Assembly: GCA_934456315.1 (NCBI GenBank)
Contig: CAKSHG010000061.1
Location: 1-10,447, forward strand
Source of the DNA: an uncultured Oscillospiraceae bacterium
GTDB taxonomy: Bacteria; Bacillota; Clostridia; Oscillospirales; Ruminococcaceae
DNA: 10,447 bases
Reading direction: 5' to 3'
Made by a program: the position numbers and the translations under genes. A model generated the notes under the pieces. The model ran no database searches. It was not told where the DNA came from and saw nothing but the letters and a program-made list of their open reading frames with translations. Positions within the stretch are counted from its first letter, which is position 1. Each line of letters begins with the position of its first letter. This document shows positions 1 through 6,590 of this stretch, piece after piece.

Positions 1-66
1 AGAGAGCTCACAACAGCTATCAAGAGAGCAAGACAGATCGCTCTCATTCCTTACACCGCTGAGTAA
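1..66 (+). CDS. rpsR: 30S ribosomal protein S18, C-terminal end (partial)
   Basis: Reading frame 1 from the first base encodes 21 residues and a TAA stop. The peptide ends in IKRARQIALIPYTAE, the basic tail characteristic of ribosomal protein S18 (the usual form is RARxIALLP near the C-terminus). S18 binds 16S rRNA on the platform of the small subunit next to S6. The rest of the gene lies upstream of the window; in most bacteria it ends an rpsF-ssb-rpsR cluster. A strong hairpin terminator follows 61 bases after the stop, consistent with rpsR being the last gene of its transcript. The identification rests on a short but very conserved stretch. Confidence 0.88.
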   Translation, partial: RELTTAIKRARQIALIPYTAE

Positions 67-127
67 TTTCAGCAAACCACCAGCCGTATTCGGCTGACAA
101 GATTTCATCATTTTTCAGTAACGCAAT

Positions 128-158
128 GATCCCCCCGGAGTTCTCCGAGGGGATTTTT
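128..158 (+). terminator. Rho-independent terminator of the rpsR transcript
   Basis: A GC-rich stem (130-139 pairing with 144-153, one C/A mismatch, GTTC loop) is followed at once by TTTTT (154-158) and a further T-rich stretch. It lies downstream of the rpsR stop and points on the + strand. The 61 bases between the stop and the stem show nothing else. Confidence 0.85.
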
Positions 159-171
159 GTTTGAGGGGCAC

Positions 172-201
172 AAAAAGCGGGGCTGTTTTAAACAGCCCCG
201 C
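172..201 (-). terminator. Rho-independent terminator of the pyrE operon
   Basis: A perfect 12-base inverted repeat (177-188 with 190-201, core GCGGGGCTGTTT) lies just after the stop codon at 208. On the minus strand it is followed by TTTTT (complement of 172-176). It closes the minus-strand operon and faces the rpsR terminator, so the two convergent transcripts are insulated from each other. Confidence 0.87.
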
Positions 202-207
202 ACATTA

Positions 208-936
208 TTATGCGTAAGTACTTAACATAGCGCCGATGTTGTATGTGTAGCTCGGAGTTACCGTGTTCGAATAGGAGAACAGACCTCCGGAACTTCCCTG
301 CAAACGCTTGATCTGATCAGCCTTCCGAGCTGCCTTGGAGGCGAAGCCGCCTCTGCCGAACGTGGATTTGAACTCGTATGCCTTGATGTCTTTGAGCTTA
401 TCCTTGTCGAATGTGAGCTTATTGTCGTCGCCGAGGGTTATCCCCGCGCGCTTGAGCGCACTGCTGTACACCTTTGCGGTGTTCACCATGATAACGCCCT
501 TTTGCAGGACCGACTGATTATCGGATTCGCCCAGAGCGCCCACCATGTCGTTGTAGTCGTCTACAAAGCTCTGTATCTTCTTCGCTGCGACTTCGGTATC
601 AACTTCATCGTTGAATCCGATACCGTTTGCGTAGTCAGCAAGGGCATTCGCCGAAACCGACGCGCTGTTCGCCGCGGATCTCACGGTAACGGTCTTGTCA
701 GCCTTTTCGGTATCCTCGCTGTCCGGGAATATGGAGCTGTACAGCTTCTTGTACTGCGCCTTGAAGTAGTCGTTCTTGCCTTTCAGGATATTGTCCATCG
801 CGTCGTTTACCGACGTGGTGTTCTTCCCTGCTGAGAAGGAGCTCTTTGAAAACAGGCTGCCAGTGCTTACGCCAGTCTTAGCCGACGCCTGCGCCATCTT
901 AAGCTGAACCATCGCCATACTGCCTACTGTTGCCAT
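208..936 (-). CDS. Small protein resembling the C-terminal part of flagellar cap protein FliD; function unknown
   Basis: 242 residues. The start at 936 is supported by GGAGGTG (942-948), 5 bases upstream. There is no signal peptide or membrane segment; the N-terminal 40 residues are rich in Ser, Ala, Gly and Lys. Residues 116-135 (KKIQSFVDDYNDMVGAL), 163-184 (GITLGDDNKLTFDKDKL) and 193-213 (FGRGGFASKAARKADQIKRL) match in order the helix, 'GI..DGKL..D...L' and 'F....G.AS....' pattern I associate with the FliD C-terminal domain and with short FliD-like proteins of Clostridia. The FliD N-terminal half and variable hypervariable domains are absent (FliD is usually over 450 residues). No flagellar gene is in the window. 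It is the last gene of the pyrE operon, 32 bases after the CofE-like gene. It could be a filament- or surface-associated helical protein. The family link is pattern recognition only, and the function is not known. Confidence 0.72.
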   Translation of the reverse strand: MATVGSMAMVQLKMAQASAKTGVSTGSLFSKSSFSAGKNTTSVNDAMDNILKGKNDYFKAQYKKLYSSIFPDSEDTEKADKTVTVRSAANSASVSANALADYANGIGFNDEVDTEVAAKKIQSFVDDYNDMVGALGESDNQSVLQKGVIMVNTAKVYSSALKRAGITLGDDNKLTFDKDKLKDIKAYEFKSTFGRGGFASKAARKADQIKRLQGSSGGLFSYSNTVTPSYTYNIGAMLSTYA

Positions 937-968
937 AAAAACACCTCCAGTAATTTATCAGACCTCCG

Positions 969-1670
969 TCAGGAAACCTTTCTCACGATCGCGATAGGCG
1001 TCTGCTGTGAGCACTGGTCAAGGGGATTGTCCTTGAACGCCTGTATCGGGAATTCGTCCGGCATGTCCTTGCGGGGCTTGCCGAGGACGTTTGCGCCGAT
1101 ATCGTTCGCGTCAATGATAACAACGTCGATCCCGAGGTACTTCGTAAGTCTTTCAGCCACCTCGTCGGGCTTATCCGGAGCCATCTTCGCGTAGTGATTA
1201 TAGGGTGGCAGCGTGTATTCGCACGGACCGTCGATAGCACGCGCCTTCATTCCGCAGATGTTGTAGAACACGCCGTGCTTGCCGAACAGCTTGCCGATAG
1301 CAGCGCAGAACGCCGCCCACAGTACCTTGACCCTGCCGACCTCGCGAATGCAGAGCTCCATGGTTTCCGGCATTCCAAGACCGATGCCATAGTTCGTCTT
1401 GACAACGAAGTGCGACAGCAGCTTTGCGAGCCTGGATACCTTTATCTCCTCGATCGGAAACGCGCGTCCCTGTGAGATCGCGACGATCTTCTCCGACATG
1501 ATTATGGTGTCGCCGGGCTGGATATACTCCCTGACGTATTTGTCGAGAACGTCCTCCAGCACGTCGTCCTTGGTTATAACGTGAGTCTTTACGGGATATC
1601 TTGCGTACCTGCCGTAATCTGTGTCTATCTCAAGATTCTTGCCCTCGTTGGGCTGAAAAGGCATTTCCAT
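969..1670 (-). CDS. CofE-like (F420-0:gamma-glutamyl ligase family) protein
   Basis: 233 residues. Residues 52-69 (PGDTIIMSEKIVAISQGR) correspond to the 'GDvlvvaqKivSkaEGR' signature near the N-terminus of the CofE family. DANDIGANVLG (187-197) and NICGMKARAIDGP (137-149) are further conserved-looking blocks. CofE adds glutamate to coenzyme F420 through an amide bond using GTP. Clostridia of this type are not known to make F420, so here the substrate is unknown and a different amide-ligase role is plausible. Within the signature the usual Ser and Glu are replaced (AISQGR), which may alter metal or substrate binding. The start is placed at 1670 with AGGGG 7 bases upstream; Met3 is a possible alternative. 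The gene lies 39 bases after pyrE and 32 before the FliD-like gene, presumably cotranscribed. Membership of the family is fairly sure; the function is not. Confidence 0.78.
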   Translation of the reverse strand: MEMPFQPNEGKNLEIDTDYGRYARYPVKTHVITKDDVLEDVLDKYVREYIQPGDTIIMSEKIVAISQGRAFPIEEIKVSRLAKLLSHFVVKTNYGIGLGMPETMELCIREVGRVKVLWAAFCAAIGKLFGKHGVFYNICGMKARAIDGPCEYTLPPYNHYAKMAPDKPDEVAERLTKYLGIDVVIIDANDIGANVLGKPRKDMPDEFPIQAFKDNPLDQCSQQTPIAIVRKVS

Positions 1671-1709
1671 TTCGTTTTCCCCTGTTTCCCCGGATATTAC
1701 AGGCTGTTA

Positions 1710-2366
1710 TCAGCCTACTCCGTATACCTTTCTGTATTCTTTCATCTTCTCAACGTACTCCTTGCCCGGGATAACGTCGTTCTCGAGCGCGTCGATGATA
1801 TCGTTGATGGTGACGATGGAGTAAACCTTGACGCCGAACTCGTCGTAAACCTCCTGAACGGCGGACTTATCGGAGGTAAGTCCCTTTTCCATGCGGTCAA
1901 CGGTGATGATCATACCCTCGATGTCGATCTTGGCAGCGCCCTGGAGCTTCGGAAGGACCTCGCGCAGAGCCTTTCCGGAGGTCATAACGTCCTCGATGAT
2001 AACAACCTTCTCGCCGTCCTCGAGCGTCTTTCCTACGAACATTCCGCCCTCGCCGTGATCCTTGATTTCCTTGCGGTCGAAGCAGTAGTTCACGTCAACG
2101 CCGAACTTGTTGTAGAGGGCCGTGCAGGCGGAAACGGAAAGCGGGATACCCTTATAAGCCGGACCGAAAAGGGTCTGGGGCTTCAGACCGTTCTCCATAA
2201 TGCACTCTGCGTAGAATTCGCCGAGCTTTGCGAGCTGAGCGCCGGTCTTGTAGTTGCCGGCGTTGATGAAGTAGGGAGCAAGTCTGCCGCTCTTGAGCGT
2301 GAACTCGCCGAACTTGAGAACGCCGCTGTCTACCATGAACTTGATGAAGCTTTCTTTGTATGTCAT
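1710..2366 (-). CDS. pyrE: Orotate phosphoribosyltransferase
   Basis: 218 residues, the normal size for this enzyme. It joins orotate to PRPP to give orotidine 5'-monophosphate, the fifth step of pyrimidine synthesis, in the cytoplasm. Visible motifs are FTLKSGRLAPYFINAG (22-37, the N-terminal orotate-side segment), FGPAYKGIPL (67-76), the flexible catalytic loop FDRKEIKDHGEGG (96-108, with Lys102 and His104), and the PRPP-binding VVIIEDVMTSGKAL (121-134). Start ATG at 2366 is preceded by GGAGG (2376-2380), 9 bases away. The stop is TGA directly followed by TAA. It is the first gene of a three-gene operon with its own promoter; no other pyrimidine gene is nearby. A short palindrome in the 40-base leader could affect initiation, but no PyrR-type attenuator or terminator is visible. 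Confidence 0.97.
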   Translation of the reverse strand: MTYKESFIKFMVDSGVLKFGEFTLKSGRLAPYFINAGNYKTGAQLAKLGEFYAECIMENGLKPQTLFGPAYKGIPLSVSACTALYNKFGVDVNYCFDRKEIKDHGEGGMFVGKTLEDGEKVVIIEDVMTSGKALREVLPKLQGAAKIDIEGMIITVDRMEKGLTSDKSAVQEVYDEFGVKVYSIVTINDIIDALENDVIPGKEYVEKMKEYRKVYGVG

Positions 2367-2381
2367 CTATTTTTTCCTCCA

Positions 2382-2395
2382 ATGCCCTTGGGCAT
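2382..2395 (-). promoter_or_regulatory. Palindrome in the pyrE leader next to the ribosome binding site
   Basis: ATGCCCAAGGGCAT on the minus strand is a perfect 14-base palindrome between the predicted transcription start (about 2406) and the GGAGG at 2376-2380. It could form a short hairpin with a CAAG loop or be a protein-binding site. No function can be assigned. Confidence 0.4.
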
Positions 2396-2412
2396 AATAT
2401 TTCATTGTTTAT

Positions 2413-2441
2413 ATTATATCACACTATATTTATAATTGCAA
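2413..2441 (-). promoter_or_regulatory. Sigma-A type promoter of the pyrE operon
   Basis: On the minus strand, TTGCAA (complement of 2436-2441) and a perfect TATAAT (complement of 2413-2418) are separated by exactly 17 bases. The predicted transcription start is near 2406, giving a leader of about 40 bases before pyrE. Confidence 0.85.
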
Positions 2442-2639
2442 GGGTCTGGGCAAATTTTTCCGTCCGGGGCGGATTAATCCACGGGTGTAGAAAAAGTTCC
2501 AAAAAATCCGTGGGATTATTGTGCAAATACAACATACGTTGTGCATAAAGGCGCATTTTTATCCCGATGAAGCGACAGCGTGTAACAGGTTTTACGTTTT
2601 CAACATGTGCATTTTGGTAAAAATCGAGTGGTTTTTCCC
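2442..2639. other. Intergenic region between divergent promoters, with inverted repeats
   Basis: No credible gene is present. The stretch is AT-rich and contains an imperfect inverted repeat (2475-2484 with 2508-2518, one bulged G, core TAATCCACGG), a small palindrome ACAAC-ATAC-GTTGT (2529-2542), and three copies of TGTGCA (2520-2525, 2540-2545, 2606-2611). These may be operator sites for the flanking divergent promoters or chance AT-rich structure. An 89-codon minus-strand frame across it has no ribosome binding site or recognisable content. Confidence 0.4.
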
Positions 2640-2668
2640 TTGACATTTTCGTTATTATGTTGTAAAAT
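2640..2668 (+). promoter_or_regulatory. Sigma-A type promoter reading toward rny
   Basis: A perfect TTGACA (2640-2645) and TAAAAT (2663-2668) are spaced by 17 bases. The start would fall near G2675, about 300 bases before the rny start codon, which implies a long leader. A second possible promoter lies inside that leader, with TATAAT at 2765-2770 and the weak -35 TAGACG at 2743-2748. Confidence 0.85.
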
Positions 2669-2680
2669 AAGTATGGGCTT

Positions 2681-2703
2681 TTCTGCACGGGACACCGGCA
2701 GAA
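2681..2703 (+). other. 5'-end hairpin of the rny leader
   Basis: TTCTGC-A-CGG-GACA-CCG-GCAGAA forms a 9-pair stem with one bulged A and a GACA loop. It begins about 6 bases after the predicted transcription start. TTTTT follows 10 bases after the stem, too far for a typical terminator. It could be a stabilising 5' hairpin or a weak attenuator. Confidence 0.5.
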
Positions 2704-2752
2704 GCAGCTTACGTTTTTAATATCTATTGTATAGATGTATGATAGACGTAGT

Positions 2753-2951
2753 GGCGGTCTAATATATAATAAAAGGAACCCGTTACCTATGCGGCTCCGC
2801 AGCTCCGGGGGGAACTGCGGCGGTCAGTCTGCCATGATTTTTCAGTGCCACGGTACGCACTGTTTCAAAAGATTAACGCAGCATAGCACTGCGATGAAAA
2901 CCGTCCGCACGGGCGGCAGTTTCATTCCAACAATTGTATATTATTCCCGCC
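2753..2951 (+). ncRNA. Predicted structured RNA in the rny leader (unassigned family)
   Basis: About 200 bases without a credible gene fold by eye into a closed multi-hairpin element. The closing stem pairs GGCGG (2753-2757) with CCGCC (2947-2951), and then AATATATAAT (2761-2770) with ATTGTATATT (2933-2942, one wobble). Inside are four hairpins. H1 is CCGCAG/CTGCGG with inner TCC/GGA (2797-2820). H2 is CAGTGC/GCACTG (2843-2862). H3 is CGCAG/CTGCG (2877-2893). H4 is ATGAAA/TTTCAT with inner CGTCC/GGGCG and a GCAC loop (2894-2925). The rny ribosome binding site begins 11 bases after the closing stem, so the element could act in cis on rny translation or stability. It matches no riboswitch, 6S, SRP or RNase P signature that I recognise. 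It may be a cis-regulatory leader or a processed small RNA. The fold was done by hand without energies. Confidence 0.5.
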
Positions 2952-2978
2952 GATCATTAAGAAGGAGGGAAACGAAAG

Positions 2979-4577
2979 ATGGACCCGATAATAGCGATAA
3001 TCATCGCAGTTGCGGCATTCATCGTCGGCGCAGCCGGAGCAGGCTTCATCTGCTTCAAAATGGGCATAAAGCACCGCATCAAAACAGCGGAAGCCCAGTT
3101 TGAATCCGCAGAGAAAGAATCGGCGCGCATTATCGAAGAAGCAAACGAAAAAGCCGAAGACCGCAAAAAGGCAGCTCTCGTCGAAGCCAAGGACGAGATC
3201 TACAAGATGCGTTCCGACGCCGAAAAGGAGATCAACCGCTTAAAGGGCGAAACAGACCGCGAGCTGAAAGAACGCCGCGGAGAGCTGTCCCGTTCAGAGC
3301 GCAGACTCCAGCAGAAAGAGGAAAACCTCGACAAAAAGACCGACAAAATGGAGCGCTACGAAGAACAGCTCCACCAGAAGCACAAGAAAGCGGACGAGAA
3401 GATAGCCGAGGCTGAACAGCTCAAGGCTGAACAGGTAGAAACCCTCGAACGCATTTCCGGATTCACCACCGACCAGGCGAAGGAGCACCTGCTGTCCCTG
3501 TTAGACAGCGAGCTGACCCACGAAAAGGCTGTAAAGATCACCGCCTACGAGCAGAAGCTCAAGGACGAGGAGGACGAGATCGCGAGAAAGCACATTTCCC
3601 TTGCGATATCAAGACTTGCAGCGGATACCGTTTCTGAATCCGCAGTTTCCGTAGTCGCAATTCCGAACGACGAGATGAAGGGCAGAATAATCGGCAGAGA
3701 GGGCCGCAATATCCGCGCACTTGAAACCCTCACCGGCGTCGACCTCATCATCGACGACACCCCCGAGGCGATCACCCTGTCGAGCTTCGACCAGGTTCGC
3801 CGCGAGATCGCGCGTATCTCCCTTGAAAGACTCATTCAGGACGGTCGTATCCACCCGGCACGCATCGAGGAAACCGTCGAGAAGGCGCGCAAGGAAGTCG
3901 AGCAGCGTATCCGCCAGGAGGGCGAACGCGCAGTCATGGAAACCAACGTCAATGGTCTTAACCATGAGCTGGTGCGCCTGATAGGCAGACTGAAGTACAG
4001 AACCTCCTACCGCCAGAACGTTCTCAACCACTCCATCGAGGTCGCACACCTCGCAGGTATCATGGCGAGCGAGCTTGGCGTTGACGCAGCGCTTGCAAGA
4101 CGCGCAGGTCTGCTCCACGATATCGGTAAGGCTCTTGACCACGAGATCGAGGGTTCGCATGTACAGATAGGCGTTGACGTATGCCGCAAGTACAAGGAAA
4201 GCCCCGAGGTTATCCACGCTATCGAGGCTCACCACGGCGACGTTGAATGCCGCACGGTCATTGCCGCTCTTGTTCAGGCTGCCGACGCGATAAGCGCAGC
4301 ACGTCCCGCCGCAAGAAGCGAGAACTACGAGAACTACATAAAGCGCCTTGAAAAGCTCGAGGAGATCTGCTGCTCCTACAACGGAGTTGAGAAGTCCTAC
4401 GCTATCCAGGCAGGTCGTGAGGTTCGTATCATGATCAAGCCCGAGGCTATCACGGACGACGGCATGAAGGTGCTGGCGCGCGACATAGCAAAGCGCATCG
4501 AAAACGAGATGGAGTACCCTGGTCAGATAAAGATCAATCTTATCCGGGAAAGCCGCGCAGTAGATTACGCAAAATAA
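2979..4577 (+). CDS. rny: Ribonuclease Y
   Basis: 532 residues, close to the usual 510-530. RNase Y is the membrane-anchored endoribonuclease that starts decay of many mRNAs in Firmicutes. Domains in order: a single N-terminal membrane helix (about 4-27), a long charged coiled coil (about 30-200), a KH RNA-binding domain with [12 protein letters not shown] (235-246), and an HD metal-dependent nuclease domain with His351, the His380-Asp381 pair (LLHDIGKA), His418-His419 and Asp436. A conserved C-terminal domain ends in [14 protein letters not shown]. All expected catalytic residues are present. Start ATG at 2979 has AAGGAGG (2962-2968) 10 bases upstream. It is preceded by a 300-base structured leader and followed by a terminator, so it is probably largely monocistronic, with possible readthrough into the next gene. 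Confidence 0.97.
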   Translation: MDPIIAIIIAVAAFIVGAAGAGFICFKMGIKHRIKTAEAQFESAEKESARIIEEANEKAEDRKKAALVEAKDEIYKMRSDAEKEINRLKGETDRELKERRGELSRSERRLQQKEENLDKKTDKMERYEEQLHQKHKKADEKIAEAEQLKAEQVETLERISGFTTDQAKEHLLSLLDSELTHEKAVKITAYEQKLKDEEDEIARKHISLAISRLAADTVSESAVSVVAIPNDEMKGRIIGREGRNIRALETLTGVDLIIDDTPEAITLSSFDQVRREIARISLERLIQDGRIHPARIEETVEKARKEVEQRIRQEGERAVMETNVNGLNHELVRLIGRLKYRTSYRQNVLNHSIEVAHLAGIMASELGVDAALARRAGLLHDIGKALDHEIEGSHVQIGVDVCRKYKESPEVIHAIEAHHGDVECRTVIAALVQAADAISAARPAARSENYENYIKRLEKLEEICCSYNGVEKSYAIQAGREVRIMIKPEAITDDGMKVLARDIAKRIENEMEYPGQIKINLIRESRAVDYAK

Positions 4578-4583
4578 AATCCG

Positions 4584-4620
4584 GCGCTCCCTGCAACACA
4601 GCTGCGGGAGCGCATTTTTT
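4584..4620 (+). terminator. Rho-independent terminator after rny
   Basis: Stem GCGCTCCC-(T)-GCA pairs with TGC-GGGAGCGC (4584-4595 with 4603-4613) and is followed by A and TTTTTT (4615-4620). It lies only 27 bases before the next start codon. No promoter fits between them, so partial readthrough or an internal promoter in rny must feed the downstream operon. Confidence 0.87.
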
Positions 4621-4647
4621 ATCCAAGATGTAAAAGGGAGTATACCA

Positions 4648-6579
4648 ATGATACTGTTTGACGCCAACAAATGCGTTTCCTGCAATTCCTGTATCCGCGC
4701 CTGTCCGACCCCCGAAGCCAACAAGGCGGTGCAGACCGAGGACGGAAGGACCGTCTACAACATCGACCCCGAAAAGTGCATTCGCTGCGGCGCATGCGTG
4801 AAAGAGTGCTCCCACGGTGCGCGTACATACGAGGACGACACCTCCGGTTTCTGGAACGATATCAAAAGCGGGAAGCAGGTCGCGCTTCTGGTCGACCCGT
4901 CTATCAAGGTGGCGTTCGACGGCTGCTGGCGCAATGTCCTGGAGTTCCTGAAAAGGAACGGCGTCAGGGATATCTACGATGTTTCGTTCGGCGCGGATAT
5001 ATGCACCTGGGCGCATGTCCGGTATCTCCAGAAGAATCCCGGGAAAAAGCTCATTTCACAGCCCTGCCCGGCTATCGTGAACTACATACTCAAATATTGC
5101 AGGGACGCCCTGCCTGATCTCTCCCCGGTACAGTCGCCGACGCTCTGCGCGGCAATATACCTCCGGAAGTACCTAGGCGTGAACGCAAAACTCGCTGCCC
5201 TGACCCCCTGCATCGCAAAGCAGGACGAATTCCGCATGACCGGCGTTGTGGATTACAACGTCACATTCGAGCACCTCGGGCAGCTGCTTGAGGAGAAGGG
5301 CTTCCACCTTGCCGACCAGAAAGGGAAACGCTCCGCATTCGAGTTCAGCGGTCCCCAGGGCATCATGGGAGCCATCTATCCCAGACCGGGAGGACTGAAA
5401 ACCTGCCTGGAGCTGGAAGCTCCCTCGCTGAACGTAATCTCCTCCGAGGGAACCGGGCATATCTACCAGGAGCTTGCACAGTATCCCAGCGTCGGTGCGC
5501 GCGACCTCCCGGACGTGTTTGACGTGCTTTCCTGCGGACGCGGCTGCGGAAGCGGTCCCGCAATCGGAACTCCGCTTTCAGTCTACAGAATGAGCGGTAT
5601 CCTCAACGGTATCGAAAAGTACAACCGCAACAACCGCGTAAAACTGGACAGAAAGGGCAGGGACAAACAGTTCCTTGCATTCGACAAGGAGCTTGACTCC
5701 GCTGACTTCCTGCGAAGCTACACCGCACACAACATAGAATCGCATTCCTACTCCGATGAGCAGATAGACGAGGTATTGCACAAACTAGGCAAACACACCG
5801 AAACCGAAATGAACTACAACTGCCACGCCTGCGGGTTCCGGACCTGCCGCGAGCTTGCAAAGGCAGTTCTTGACGGCACCAGCCTGCCCAGCTCCTGCGC
5901 GCAGTTCACACTGCACGAAGCCGCACGCCGCCGCGAGCAGATAGAGCAGACCAACGCCAGCATAAGCGGGATAACCGCGCAGCTAAGCGAAGTTGTATCC
6001 CGCCTGACGGACAGCATTTCCGGCGTCACCGGGGCGACTGCGGGTATAACCGAGCTGAACGGTCAGAACAGCCAGCAGGCTGCTGCTCTCGGCGATGTTG
6101 TCAGGGAGCTCCACACCCTCACGGACAACATTATCGGCTCAATGGCTGCTATAGACGAAAGCGTCACCGGGTTCTCCAAAATGACCCGCAGCATCAGCGA
6201 CATTGCCCGCCAGATAAACATACTTGCAATAAACGCCAGCATTGAAGCCGCCCGCGCCGGGGAATACGGCAAGGGATTCTCGGTCGTCGCCGAGGAGGTT
6301 CGCTCGCTTGCGGAGCATTCGCAGAGTGCCGTGACCGAGGCAGAAGCGTCAAATAAGCTGGTTTTCAGCAATATCAGCGAAGTAAACGGAATAGTTTCCA
6401 CGATAAACGAAAGAATGTCGGATATCCTGACAATGATGAACGGCATGCAGAGCAACATCGCCGCGACCCTCGAGAAGGGGAGCGCGATAAGCACGGAAAT
6501 GACCGGTGTATCCGAGATAACGTCCACCGTTGACAGCCTTGTGACCCAGGCGGAGAATGTCCTCCGTTCCACTGACTGA
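4648..6579 (+). CDS. [FeFe]-hydrogenase H-cluster domain fused to a methyl-accepting chemotaxis signalling domain (predicted redox or H2 sensor)
   Basis: 643 residues, soluble, with no membrane helix or HAMP domain. Order of domains: two [4Fe-4S] ferredoxin motifs (Cys9, 12, 15, 19 and Cys44, 47, 50, 54); an [FeFe]-hydrogenase large-subunit domain (about 75-345); a four-Cys FeS domain (Cys392, 395, 400, 417; CHACGFRTCRELAKA); and a coiled-coil chemotaxis signalling domain (about 425-640) with hairpin tip IEAARAGEYGKGFSVVAEEVR (split around 532-552). H-cluster ligands appear intact: Cys140 (SQPCPA), Cys188 with Lys191 (TPCIAKQDE), Cys296 and Cys300 (LSCGRGCGSG). The proton-relay Cys of TSCCP is Pro139, so fast H2 turnover is unlikely and sensing is likely. 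This resembles the chemotaxis-linked sensory class (group C) of [FeFe] hydrogenases. The predicted partner is CheA/CheW or another MCP-reading protein, none of it in the window. RBS AGGGAG (4635-4640) is 7 bases before the ATG. It is first in an operon with the TetR and phosphoesterase genes. Confidence 0.92.
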   Translation: MILFDANKCVSCNSCIRACPTPEANKAVQTEDGRTVYNIDPEKCIRCGACVKECSHGARTYEDDTSGFWNDIKSGKQVALLVDPSIKVAFDGCWRNVLEFLKRNGVRDIYDVSFGADICTWAHVRYLQKNPGKKLISQPCPAIVNYILKYCRDALPDLSPVQSPTLCAAIYLRKYLGVNAKLAALTPCIAKQDEFRMTGVVDYNVTFEHLGQLLEEKGFHLADQKGKRSAFEFSGPQGIMGAIYPRPGGLKTCLELEAPSLNVISSEGTGHIYQELAQYPSVGARDLPDVFDVLSCGRGCGSGPAIGTPLSVYRMSGILNGIEKYNRNNRVKLDRKGRDKQFLAFDKELDSADFLRSYTAHNIESHSYSDEQIDEVLHKLGKHTETEMNYNCHACGFRTCRELAKAVLDGTSLPSSCAQFTLHEAARRREQIEQTNASISGITAQLSEVVSRLTDSISGVTGATAGITELNGQNSQQAAALGDVVRELHTLTDNIIGSMAAIDESVTGFSKMTRSISDIARQINILAINASIEAARAGEYGKGFSVVAEEVRSLAEHSQSAVTEAEASNKLVFSNISEVNGIVSTINERMSDILTMMNGMQSNIAATLEKGSAISTEMTGVSEITSTVDSLVTQAENVLRSTD

Positions 6580-6590
6580 CAGGAGTTTCA

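Noticed and set aside
1581..2435. A 284-codon + strand open frame opposite pyrE
   Set aside because: Antisense to a clear pyrE; it passes through the pyrE promoter and has low-complexity Leu/Val/Glu content.
2419..2688. An 89-codon minus-strand open frame between pyrE and rny
   Set aside because: It spans both divergent promoters and shows no ribosome binding site or known motif.
2753..2951. The rny leader as a 6S RNA or known riboswitch
   Set aside because: 6S RNA is one long bulged hairpin, while this folds as several hairpins in a closed junction; no conserved riboswitch core (c-di-GMP, glycine, SAM, T-box AGGGTGG) was found by eye.
2735..3103. A 122-codon + strand open frame across the rny leader into the rny gene
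   Set aside because: No ribosome binding site, composition matches structured RNA rather than protein, and it overlaps the start of rny out of frame.
3609..4724. A 371-codon minus-strand open frame opposite rny
   Set aside because: Antisense to the conserved KH and HD regions of RNase Y, without ribosome binding site or recognisable domains.
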